Source: an uncultured Collinsella sp. (GTDB lineage Bacteria > Actinomycetota > Coriobacteriia > Coriobacteriales > Coriobacteriaceae). From it: a DNA stretch of 6,616 nucleotides. The stretch spans positions 1 to 6,616 of the forward strand of contig CABQXG010000075.1 in the NCBI GenBank assembly GCA_902468045.1. The letters run 5' to 3'. Below are positions 1-6,341 of the stretch, piece by piece. The notes below the pieces were generated by a model. It had not been told where the DNA came from, ran no database searches, and saw nothing but the letters and a program-made list of their open reading frames with translations. Both the position numbers and the translations under genes were made by a program. Position 1 is the stretch's first letter. Each line of letters opens with the position of its first letter.

Positions 1-348
1 AATCTTGCCAACCGTCGTGGTCTTGCCGGCACCGTTAATGCCCACAAACAGCACGCAGCTCGGCGTATCGGAGAACGGATCGTGCTCGATGGGCACAAAG
101 TGCTGCTCGAGCTGCTCGGCCAAGGCGCGACGGAGTTGCGGGGCGGTCTTGAGGTTCTTCTTAGCCGCGGCATCGCGCAGATCATCGGAAACCTTGATGG
201 CGACCTCGGCGCCCATGTCACCCATGACGAGGGTGTCCTCCAGGTCCTCCCAAAAATCCTCGTCGACCTCGCCGCCAAAGTAGAAGACCTCGTTGAGGGC
301 CTCGCGGCTGCGCTCAAGTCCGCGCGAGAGAACATCGAAGAATCCCAT
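1..348 (-). CDS. ftsY: Signal recognition particle receptor FtsY (3' part beyond window)
   Basis: FtsY is the membrane-associated SRP-receptor GTPase that docks ribosome-nascent chain-SRP complexes at the translocon. Only the first 116 codons are visible. Residues 1-20 (MGFFDVLSRGLERSREALNE) look like the short amphipathic membrane-binding helix of Gram-positive FtsY. An N-domain helical segment (about 27-85) follows, then the G1 P-loop GINGAGKTTT at 103-112. There is no long acidic A domain like that of E. coli. The family has an NG domain of about 300 residues, so most of the G domain lies outside. The ATG overlaps the smc stop by one base (TAATG) and has no strong Shine-Dalgarno sequence at normal spacing, which suggests translational coupling to smc. 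The SRP protein Ffh shares the P-loop, but the MGFF start, the N domain and the position after smc favour FtsY. Confidence 0.95.
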   Translation of the reverse strand, partial: MGFFDVLSRGLERSREALNEVFYFGGEVDEDFWEDLEDTLVMGDMGAEVAIKVSDDLRDAAAKKNLKTAPQLRRALAEQLEQHFVPIEHDPFSDTPSCVLFVGINGAGKTTTVGKI

Positions 349-3300
349 TATGCATTCACGACCTTTCCGGTTTCGCGATCGAGTTTTTGCGAGACGACGC
401 GGCTAACGCCGTCGGCTTGCATCGAGACGCCATAGAGAACGTCAGCGTCCTCCATAGTACGGCGCTGATGCGAAATGACCAAGAGCTGCGTGTCGGAACG
501 CAGCACATCGAGGGCACCGATGAGCTTGGACAGGTTGGCGTCATCAAGTGCCGCCTCGACCTCGTCCAGCACATAGAACGGTACCGTACGCGTGCGATAC
601 ACGGCAAAGAGCAGGGCGAGCGCCGTCAGACTCTTCTCGCCGCCCGACATGAGCATCATCTTGGTGATGCGCTTGCCGCGCGGTTGCGCCACGACCTCGA
701 TACCCGTCTCGGCAGGATGCTCGGGATCGGTCATCTCCAGATGAGCCTGACCGCCCGGGAAGAGCATAGCGAAGATCTCGCGGAAGTTCGCGTCAACCTT
801 CTCAAACGTCACCAGGAAGGCCTTACGCATCTTGCGGTCGATGGCCACGGTGATCTTGGTGAGCGCCTTGCGCGCGCTCTCCAGATCGGCCAGCTGCTCC
901 TCGATGTAATCGGCGCGGCGCTTGAGCTGCTCGTACTCCTCCATGGCAACTTGGTTAACGGGACCAAGGTTGTTGATCTGGCGCACAAGCTGGTTGAGTT
1001 CGCGCTCAGCGGCATCGCGGTCCGTGGGCGCCGGAAGCATGAGCGCTTCCTCGAGTACCGTGGTGCCATCGGCGGTAATGGCCTTAATGGCGGCCTCTAC
1101 CTGCACCTCGAGCTTGCCACGCGCGACCTTGAACTCGTTTTGCGTGGCGGAGGCGGTATCGACTCGCTCCTTAGCGCGGGCAACCTCTGCCTTGGCATCC
1201 TCGATGGTCTTCTTGAGCGAAGCGGAGTCCGCCTCCTCCAGAGAGGCCTGGTCACGCAGGCGCGCTGCCCAATCCGACGCGCGCTCCAGCAGGGCCGAAT
1301 AACGCTCGTGCATGGGATCAACGCGCAGGCGCAGCAGCTCGAGCGAGCGCGAAGCCTGGCGTGTTCCGCGGATACGACGATCGATGCCCTCCAGGCGATG
1401 CTCCAGGTCGGGCACGCGGCCCTTCAGCGAACGCAGGCGTTCGCTCGTCTGGGCCAAGCGAACCTTGGCGTCGGCGAGCTTGCCGGCGGCCTCGGAATCG
1501 TCACGGCGAACGCGGTCGAGTTCGTCGTTGGCCTCGGCAATCTGGAGACCCAGGTCGCTTGCCTGCGCACGGGCCTCGTCGCGCGAACGGGTGAGCTCGT
1601 CAACGCGCGGGCGCGCAGCGCGAACGGCCTCTGCGGCCTGCTCGCGGCGCTTGGAGATGCGCACGCGCTCGACCTCGGCATTGTTGGCGCTTTGCTCCAA
1701 GCGGCCGATCTCGGAGAGCAACGAGCGGCGCTCGCCCTCAAGACGGGCGATCTCGCCGGCGGCATCGCCCTCAGCGACACGCGCTTCCTCAACGGCCGCA
1801 TTGGCCTCAACGACCTGATCCGACACATGCTCAAACACGGCAGCCAAATCGGGCTCCAAGCCCTCCAGCTCGCGAATGCGACGCTTGCGCTCCAGGGCAC
1901 CCGACGCCTCGCCGGCATCTAGGCCCACGCGCACAAGGCCGCCACAGCTTACGCGGGCGCCATCGGGGGTCACATAGGTCACACCGTCAATGACAGGCGC
2001 AGCCAGCGCAGCAGCCAAGTCATCGACCACGTAATAGCCACCGAGCAGCGCCTCGACAATCGGGCCATAACCGGCACGCACGGAAAGGCGATCGACCAGA
2101 CGCGAACCGGCAGCGGCCTCGGCGGCAGCAGAGCCGCTCACGCCGCGCGCCACCAGCAGCGCCTCACCCGAGGCCTTCTTTTGGTCCAGAGCCGCACGAC
2201 CGGCACGCTCAAGCGCGGCGGCGTCATCAAACAACAGGGCATCGATATCGCCGGCAAGTAGCTGCTCCACCAGACCCTCAAGCTCGCGCGGAGCCTCGAG
2301 CACGTCGCCCAGACGACCCGAGACATCGTCGCCCAACGCACCCACCAGACGGCTCACGAGCGGCGAGCTGTCGGCCATGCGGGCATCAAGCTTCTTTTGG
2401 CTGGCAAGCTCCGAGCGCACCTCGGACAACTTGTTGCGCGCCTCGCTCTCGCGGGCACGCAGGTCCTTCAGGGCCGCGCGTGCCGTCTCGGTGGCCTCAC
2501 GCGCATCGACCTGAGCCTGGCGCGCTTCCTCAAGAGCGCCCTCAAGCTCCTCGGCGCGGTCGCGACGGCTCTCGAGCGAGGCCGTGACCTCCTCGAGCTG
2601 CTCGTCAATCTGCTCCAGGCGCGAGGCATACATGTTGTCCTCGACCTCGGCATTGCTCAAGGAATCCTTCACCTTGGCAAGCTCGAGCGCGGCGTTATCG
2701 GCTACGCGCTGCTCATCGCGTTGCTCACGCGTAAGCTGCGAAATCTGATTGTCGAGCGCCACGCGCCGCTCGTGGAGCTCGGCAGCGGCAGGGCCAGCGG
2801 CGTCAACGTCCTCCTGGGCCTGCATGTGCGCACCGGTCACTTCCTCAAGCTGCGCACGCGCGTCCTCGAGCTCCTCGACCACGCAACGTCGCTGATGCTC
2901 GGAGCTCGAAATCTGCCCGCGCATGTCAGACAGGCGCGACACCATGTTGTGGCCCTTTTCCTCGAGCAGGCGCATGTCGGAGTTAATGCGGCCGACCACA
3001 TCTTGCATATGACGGCGCTGCTCGCCAAGGTCGCCCACAAACAGGCCCTTTTCCTCGAGCATGACCTGAAGCTTCTCGAGTTCGCGCTCCTTTTCGCCCA
3101 AGCAGTACTGCGCAAGCTCCAGCTCGGCGGCGCCTTCCTTGGAACGGCTCTCCAGGTCGTTCCACTGCGACTGCAGCGAACGCAGCTCGTCGACGGCTAG
3201 CATCTGCGTAAGCTCGTTCGCGCGCGAGGACAGCTCTTTGTACTTGCGCGCGCGATCGACCTGACGCTCCAGCGGTCGCAGCTGACGGGCGATTTCCTTA

Positions 3301-3884
3301 TTGATGTCGCGGGCACGCGTCAGGTGCTCGTCCATCGACTTAATCTTTTTGAGCGCACGCTCCTTGCGGCGCTTGTGCTTGGAAATGCCGGCGGCCTCCT
3401 CGATGAGGGCGCGACGCTCCTCGGGGCGGCTCTGCAAAATGGCGTCGAGCTTGCCCTGGCTGATGATGGAATGCGTATCCTTGCCTAGGCCCGAATCATG
3501 CAGGATGTCCTGAATGTCCATCAGGCGGCACGGACTCGAGTTGATGAGGTACTCGCTTTCGCCCGAGCGATACATACGACGGGTGATGGCGACCTCGTCA
3601 AAGTCGACGGGCAACATATGGTCCGAGTTATCGAGCACCAGCGTGACCTCGGCGACACCCACCGGCTTGCGCGCCGACGAGCCCGAGAAGATGACATCCT
3701 CCATGGCCTGGCCGCGCAGCTGCTTGGCGCTCTGCTCGCCCAGGACCCACAGAATCGAGTCAGAGATGTTCGATTTTCCCGAGCCGTTTGGACCGACGAT
3801 GACGGTCAGGCCCGGCTCAAACGTCATATGGGCGCGGTCGGCAAACGACTTGAACCCTTTGAGCGTGAGGGACTTGAGATACAC
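348..3884 (-). CDS. smc: Chromosome segregation/condensation ATPase SMC
   Basis: Full-length bacterial SMC, 1178 residues, close to the usual 1180-1190. With ScpA and ScpB kleisin partners (not here) it forms the ring that organises and segregates chromosomes. Visible parts in order: N-terminal head beginning MYLKSLTLKGFKSFA; Walker A GPNGSGKSN at 31-39; Arg-finger region QSAKQLRG at 51-58; Q-loop around Gln143 in SIISQGKLD; first coiled-coil arm about 170-500, rich in Glu, Arg, Leu and Ala; globular hinge about 514-655, including GRLGDVLEAP and a GG pair at 648-649; return coil about 660-1010; C-terminal head with signature LMSGGEKSL (Ser1080), Walker B VLDE (Asp1107-Glu1108), D-loop LDD, and VISHQRRTME. 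All ATPase motifs are intact. The start is GTG at 3884, chosen because MYLKSL is the family's standard N-terminus; a GAGGA sits only 3 bases upstream. rnc ends 10 bases upstream. Confidence 0.98.
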   Translation of the reverse strand: MYLKSLTLKGFKSFADRAHMTFEPGLTVIVGPNGSGKSNISDSILWVLGEQSAKQLRGQAMEDVIFSGSSARKPVGVAEVTLVLDNSDHMLPVDFDEVAITRRMYRSGESEYLINSSPCRLMDIQDILHDSGLGKDTHSIISQGKLDAILQSRPEERRALIEEAAGISKHKRRKERALKKIKSMDEHLTRARDINKEIARQLRPLERQVDRARKYKELSSRANELTQMLAVDELRSLQSQWNDLESRSKEGAAELELAQYCLGEKERELEKLQVMLEEKGLFVGDLGEQRRHMQDVVGRINSDMRLLEEKGHNMVSRLSDMRGQISSSEHQRRCVVEELEDARAQLEEVTGAHMQAQEDVDAAGPAAAELHERRVALDNQISQLTREQRDEQRVADNAALELAKVKDSLSNAEVEDNMYASRLEQIDEQLEEVTASLESRRDRAEELEGALEEARQAQVDAREATETARAALKDLRARESEARNKLSEVRSELASQKKLDARMADSSPLVSRLVGALGDDVSGRLGDVLEAPRELEGLVEQLLAGDIDALLFDDAAALERAGRAALDQKKASGEALLVARGVSGSAAAEAAAGSRLVDRLSVRAGYGPIVEALLGGYYVVDDLAAALAAPVIDGVTYVTPDGARVSCGGLVRVGLDAGEASGALERKRRIRELEGLEPDLAAVFEHVSDQVVEANAAVEEARVAEGDAAGEIARLEGERRSLLSEIGRLEQSANNAEVERVRISKRREQAAEAVRAARPRVDELTRSRDEARAQASDLGLQIAEANDELDRVRRDDSEAAGKLADAKVRLAQTSERLRSLKGRVPDLEHRLEGIDRRIRGTRQASRSLELLRLRVDPMHERYSALLERASDWAARLRDQASLEEADSASLKKTIEDAKAEVARAKERVDTASATQNEFKVARGKLEVQVEAAIKAITADGTTVLEEALMLPAPTDRDAAERELNQLVRQINNLGPVNQVAMEEYEQLKRRADYIEEQLADLESARKALTKITVAIDRKMRKAFLVTFEKVDANFREIFAMLFPGGQAHLEMTDPEHPAETGIEVVAQPRGKRITKMMLMSGGEKSLTALALLFAVYRTRTVPFYVLDEVEAALDDANLSKLIGALDVLRSDTQLLVISHQRRTMEDADVLYGVSMQADGVSRVVSQKLDRETGKVVNA

Positions 3885-3894
3885 GGTTCCTCGC

Positions 3895-4620
3895 TTACAC
3901 GTGCTTCTTGTTCAGAATCACGCCGTTGGTGGTGTAACCCATGCGGTCGAGCGCTTCGAGCGCGGCAGCTCCCTCGGCTTCCTTCTTTGAGGAGCCGGAG
4001 CCGCGACCCTGACGAATACCATCGATCAACACCACAGCGGTAAAGGTGGGCGCATGCGCCGGGCCCTCGGAGCCAACGAGCTTGTACGCCGGAGGTTCGT
4101 GACCGTCGGCTTGCACGCACTCCTGCAAAAACGACTTGGGGTTCGCAGGATGCTCGGCACGCTCGGAAGCCAAATGCGGCTTAAGCGTACGGTGAATGAA
4201 CTCCGCCGCAACGTCCCAGCCGGCATCCAGGTACAGCGCGCCCACGAGCGACTCATAGACGTTCTCGAGGGCCGAATGCAGGCCGCGCGCACCGGTACCG
4301 GTCTCGGAGGCACCAAAGATGATGATGTCGTCGATGCCCAGCTCGTGAGAAACCTCGGACAGCGTAGCGCCCGAGACAAGCGACACCTTCAAGCGCGTGA
4401 GCTTGCCCTCGTCAAACTCCGGATAGGACTCAAACAGGGAGCGTGCGACCACAGCGCCCAAAATGGAATCGCCCAAGAACTCAAGGCGCTCATAGCTGGC
4501 AGAAACCGGCTGGCCCTCGACTGCCGAGGGATGCGTAAGCGCCGCGCGCAGCAGCACCTTATTGTTGAACTCGTGGCCCAGGATTTCCTGGGCGCGCGTA
4601 AGTCGGTCGGATAAAGCCAA
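3895..4620 (-). CDS. rnc: Ribonuclease III
   Basis: RNase III cleaves double-stranded RNA, notably rRNA precursors and some mRNAs, as a Mg-dependent homodimer in the cytoplasm. The 241-residue product has the usual length. The nuclease domain (about 5-150) carries the signature ERLEFLGDS at 44-52, giving catalytic Glu47 and Asp51. The second catalytic segment, ENVYESLVGALYLD at 119-132, keeps Glu123, but the position matching E. coli Asp114 is Asn120. The C-terminal double-stranded RNA-binding domain spans about 162-228, with PKSFLQECVQ, GPAHAPTFTAVV and GSGSSKKEAEGAAA. The start codon is TTG at 4620, supported by AAGGAGG 8 bases upstream inside the end of acpP. The acpP stop is 3 bases away and smc follows after 10 bases, so co-transcription and coupled translation are likely. 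Confidence 0.97.
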   Translation of the reverse strand: MALSDRLTRAQEILGHEFNNKVLLRAALTHPSAVEGQPVSASYERLEFLGDSILGAVVARSLFESYPEFDEGKLTRLKVSLVSGATLSEVSHELGIDDIIIFGASETGTGARGLHSALENVYESLVGALYLDAGWDVAAEFIHRTLKPHLASERAEHPANPKSFLQECVQADGHEPPAYKLVGSEGPAHAPTFTAVVLIDGIRQGRGSGSSKKEAEGAAALEALDRMGYTTNGVILNKKHV

Positions 4621-4623
4621 GAC

Positions 4624-4866
4624 TTAGGCCTCCTTGGCAGCTTCGATAGCGTCGACGGCGTCGGCGACAGAGTTGAGCGAGAGCAGGGTCTCGTCATCGA
4701 TCTCGAGGTTGAACTCGTCCTCGATAGCCGTAACCAGCTGCAGGCGCTCGAGCGAGTTGGCATCGAGGTCGTCAAAGGTGGTCTCCTCGCTAATTTCGGC
4801 AACATCGACGCCTAGAACGTCAGCAGCGACCTCGGCGATCTTGTCGAAGATTTCGGAGCGGTCCAT
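4624..4866 (-). CDS. acpP: Acyl carrier protein
   Basis: This 80-residue acidic protein carries growing acyl chains on a 4'-phosphopantetheine arm during type II fatty acid synthesis and supplies acyl groups to PlsX. The modified serine is Ser38 in DLDANSLERL. Helix II (SLERLQLVTAIEDEF) and the later NLEIDDE segment match the family, as does the length (75-85). The attachment motif is Asn-Ser-Leu rather than the usual Asp-Ser-Leu, and the positions corresponding to E. coli Thr39 and Glu41 are Arg and Gln, so the recognition helix is less acidic. The ATG at 4866 is chosen over an upstream in-frame ATG at 4968 because AGAGGA lies 6 bases before it and MDRSEIFDKI aligns with ACP N-termini. Position next to plsX and rnc supports housekeeping ACP over a polyketide or peptide carrier. 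Confidence 0.95.
   Translation of the reverse strand: MDRSEIFDKIAEVAADVLGVDVAEISEETTFDDLDANSLERLQLVTAIEDEFNLEIDDETLLSLNSVADAVDAIEAAKEA
4629..4635 (-). promoter_or_regulatory. Ribosome binding site fixing the TTG start of rnc
   Basis: The minus strand reads AAGGAGG here, 8 bases before the TTG at 4620-4618. It lies within the last three sense codons of acpP (Lys-Glu-Ala). It is the strongest Shine-Dalgarno match in the window and is the reason for accepting the non-ATG start of rnc. Confidence 0.8.
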
Positions 4867-4895
4867 AGCGCTTCCTCTCATAGTGCATGAATACC

Positions 4896-4924
4896 AAAAG
4901 AATGGTACCGCCCGGGCGGTACCA
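4896..4924 (-). terminator. Terminator- or attenuator-like hairpin between plsX and acpP
   Basis: Positions 4903-4924 form a perfect 22-bp palindrome; each half is TGGTACCGCCC or its complement. As minus-strand RNA it gives a 9-bp stem (TGGTACCGC with GCGGTACCA) and a CCGG loop, followed directly by TTCTTTT at 4902-4896. This is a good shape for an intrinsic terminator, located 66 bases after the plsX stop. Only 29 bases separate the tail from the acpP ATG, too few for a separate promoter with leader, so partial termination or attenuation is possible. Because the DNA is perfectly symmetrical, it could instead be an operator for a dimeric regulator. Confidence 0.6.
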
Positions 4925-4990
4925 AGACACGGTTCTGATTCTACCCCACGACGTGCGCCGCGAAGCACATAACAGCACTCTTACTCGCTC

Positions 4991-6010
4991 TTATAAAACG
5001 ATACCGTCCATAGAGTTGGCGACATTCTCGACCAGCCCGGCGCGCACGGCTTCGGCCGCCGCGAGCGTACCGTTTCTAACAGCCTCGACCGAGGTGGCGC
5101 CATGGCCGATCAGGACCACGCCGCGCAGGCCCAAAAGAATCGCGCCGCCCTTGGCGTCGCCCGAAAGCTTGGCTTTAATCTCGTGCATCTGCTTTTTGAT
5201 GAGCAGCGCGGCAATCTTGGTGCCGAGCGAAGACATAAAGGCGCCCTTGAGCTCCTGCAGTAAAAACTTGGCAGCGCCCTCGGTGGCCTTGAGCGCAATA
5301 TTGCCCGACATGCCATCGGCAACGACGACATCGAAGTTACCTGAGGTGATGTCCGTTCCCTCGCAGTTACCAACAAAGCCGGGAACGGCGGCTTTCATGG
5401 CCGGGAAGCAGGCCTTGGTAAAGTTGGAGCCCTTCTCGTCCTCGGTGCCGTTGGCAAGCAGGCCCACGCGGGGATGCTCGATGCCCAGGACGACGCGGGC
5501 ATAGGCGCTACCCATCTGGGCAAAACGTACCATATCGTCAACCTCGACATCGGGGTTGGCGCCCATATCGCACAGCACCGTCAGACCGCCGGCGCGATTG
5601 GGCAGCGCATTGGTCAGACAGGGGCGCACCGGCTGCTTCTTGCCTTCGGCCTGATACCTAAACGGCGTCACGTAGGCGGTGGCAGCGGCGGTCATGGCAC
5701 CGGTCGAGCCGGCGGAGAAGAACGCATCCGCGTTGCCCTTCTTAATGGCGCGGCAAGAAAGCACGATCGACGACTTACGCTTGGTCATCACGGCGCGAAT
5801 GGGATCGTCATCCATGGCGATAACGTCAGGCGCCTCAAGGGCCTCAACACGTGCATGGGAAGCTGCAAAGGGATTGACGATTTCGGCGGGACCAGCTGCC
5901 AAGACCTCGATATCGGGATCGGCGGCAAGCGCAGCCTCGATACCATCGAGAACAACCTGAGGTTTCTCGTCTCCGCCCACAACGTCTACACAAACGCGAA
6001 CGTTACTCAT
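4991..6010 (-). CDS. plsX: Phosphate acyltransferase PlsX
   Basis: PlsX converts acyl-ACP and phosphate to acyl-phosphate, the donor used by PlsY for the first acylation of glycerol-3-phosphate in phospholipid synthesis. It is a peripheral membrane enzyme. The 339-residue product has the family length and motifs: VDVVGGDEKP at 8-17, SAGSTGA at 99-105, CDMGANPDV at 147-155, RVGLLANGTEDEKG at 181-194, NCEGTDI at 215-221, DVVVADGMSGNIALK at 227-241 and GGAILLG plus GHG near 288-304. The start is the ATG at 6010 (MSNVRV), which has AAGGAG 7 bases upstream; the in-frame ATG at 6016 lies only one base from that site and is unlikely. acpP, whose product carries PlsX's substrate, is the next gene. 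fabD and fabG, which often lie between the two in Firmicutes, are missing. Confidence 0.96.
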   Translation of the reverse strand: MSNVRVCVDVVGGDEKPQVVLDGIEAALAADPDIEVLAAGPAEIVNPFAASHARVEALEAPDVIAMDDDPIRAVMTKRKSSIVLSCRAIKKGNADAFFSAGSTGAMTAAATAYVTPFRYQAEGKKQPVRPCLTNALPNRAGGLTVLCDMGANPDVEVDDMVRFAQMGSAYARVVLGIEHPRVGLLANGTEDEKGSNFTKACFPAMKAAVPGFVGNCEGTDITSGNFDVVVADGMSGNIALKATEGAAKFLLQELKGAFMSSLGTKIAALLIKKQMHEIKAKLSGDAKGGAILLGLRGVVLIGHGATSVEAVRNGTLAAAEAVRAGLVENVANSMDGIVL

Positions 6011-6017
6011 ATACATG

Positions 6018-6023
6018 CTCCTT
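6018..6023 (-). promoter_or_regulatory. Ribosome binding site deciding the plsX start
   Basis: The minus strand reads AAGGAG here. Two in-frame ATGs follow, one base and 7 bases away; only the second (6010) has workable spacing. The site begins 4 bases after the T-run of the upstream hairpin. Confidence 0.75.
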
Positions 6024-6027
6024 ATAC

Positions 6028-6057
6028 AAAAATGGCCGACTCATTGAGCCGGCCATT
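6028..6057 (-). terminator. Terminator-like hairpin between rpmF and plsX
   Basis: On the minus strand AATGGCCG pairs perfectly with CGGCCATT (6057-6050 with 6038-6031) around an 11-base middle that can pair three more bases. The second arm runs into TTTTT at 6032-6028. The shape is that of an intrinsic terminator with a rather short U-tract, 40 bases after the rpmF stop. It sits just before the plsX ribosome binding site, so it could end the DUF177-rpmF transcript or act as a leaky attenuator. Confidence 0.6.
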
Positions 6058-6097
6058 GTGGTTCCATTTGGAACGGCATCGCATCCAGAGTATACCG

Positions 6098-6277
6098 TTA
6101 CTCGGTAACGATAACCTCGCGGTCCTTGTAGAAACCGCAGCTGGGGCACACGTGGTGCGGAAGCTTGACAGCGCCGCAACGGGGGCACGTGGACTGAGCC
6201 GCAGCCGAGATCTTCATGTTGGCGGAACGACGGGTGTGAGTGCGGATACGACCCTGCTTTTGTTTAGGTACGGGCAT
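6098..6277 (-). CDS. rpmF: Large-subunit ribosomal protein bL32
   Basis: This 59-residue basic protein is ribosomal protein L32, a component of the 50S subunit. It begins MPVPKQKQGRIRTHTRRSAN, as the family does (Met-Ala/Val-Val/Pro-Pro-Lys and a run of basic residues). It carries a zinc-ribbon: CPRC (Cys31, Cys34) and CPSC (Cys44, Cys47), so this is the zinc-binding form rather than a cysteine-free one. The ATG at 6277 is preceded by AAGGAAGG, whose GGAAGG core ends 5 bases before it. The DUF177 gene ends 63 bases upstream; that pairing is conserved across many bacteria and plastid-related lineages. The gene is short and was identified by direct translation. Confidence 0.96.
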   Translation of the reverse strand: MPVPKQKQGRIRTHTRRSANMKISAAAQSTCPRCGAVKLPHHVCPSCGFYKDREVIVTE

Positions 6278-6341
6278 AGTGACCTTCCTTATGAACTATC
6301 CAGTGTGGCGATTACGCGCAAGTAGCGATACTACCACAGTT

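Noticed and set aside
387..1922. A 511-codon open frame on the plus strand antisense to smc.
   Set aside because: It lies wholly opposite a fully motif-supported smc. Its translation is a low-complexity Leu/Ala/Gly/Arg sequence with no recognisable domain, as expected from antisense of GC-rich, coiled-coil coding sequence.
2397..3200. A 267-codon plus-strand open frame opposite the smc coil.
   Set aside because: Same cause: antisense of repeated Glu-Leu/Arg-Ala codons reads as Leu/Ala/Arg/His. No independent support.
4938..4943. TAGAAT as a confirmed acpP promoter.
   Set aside because: A single -10-like hexamer with no convincing -35 at 15-18 bases is not enough to annotate; it is only discussed with the palindrome.
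4867..4968. An upstream in-frame ATG giving a 114-residue ACP.
   Set aside because: The extension would translate through the 22-bp palindrome, has no homology to ACP N-termini, and the ATG at 4866 has its own well-spaced AGAGGA.
5474..6325. A 283-codon plus-strand open frame across plsX and rpmF.
   Set aside because: It is opposite two recognised genes and crosses both their intergenic hairpins; no domain is recognisable.
6301..6341. Imperfect inverted repeats (TGTGG/CCACA and GTAG/CTAC) in the DUF177-rpmF gap.
   Set aside because: The arms are only 4-5 bp, mutually overlapping and lack a T-run, so they are within what chance would give.
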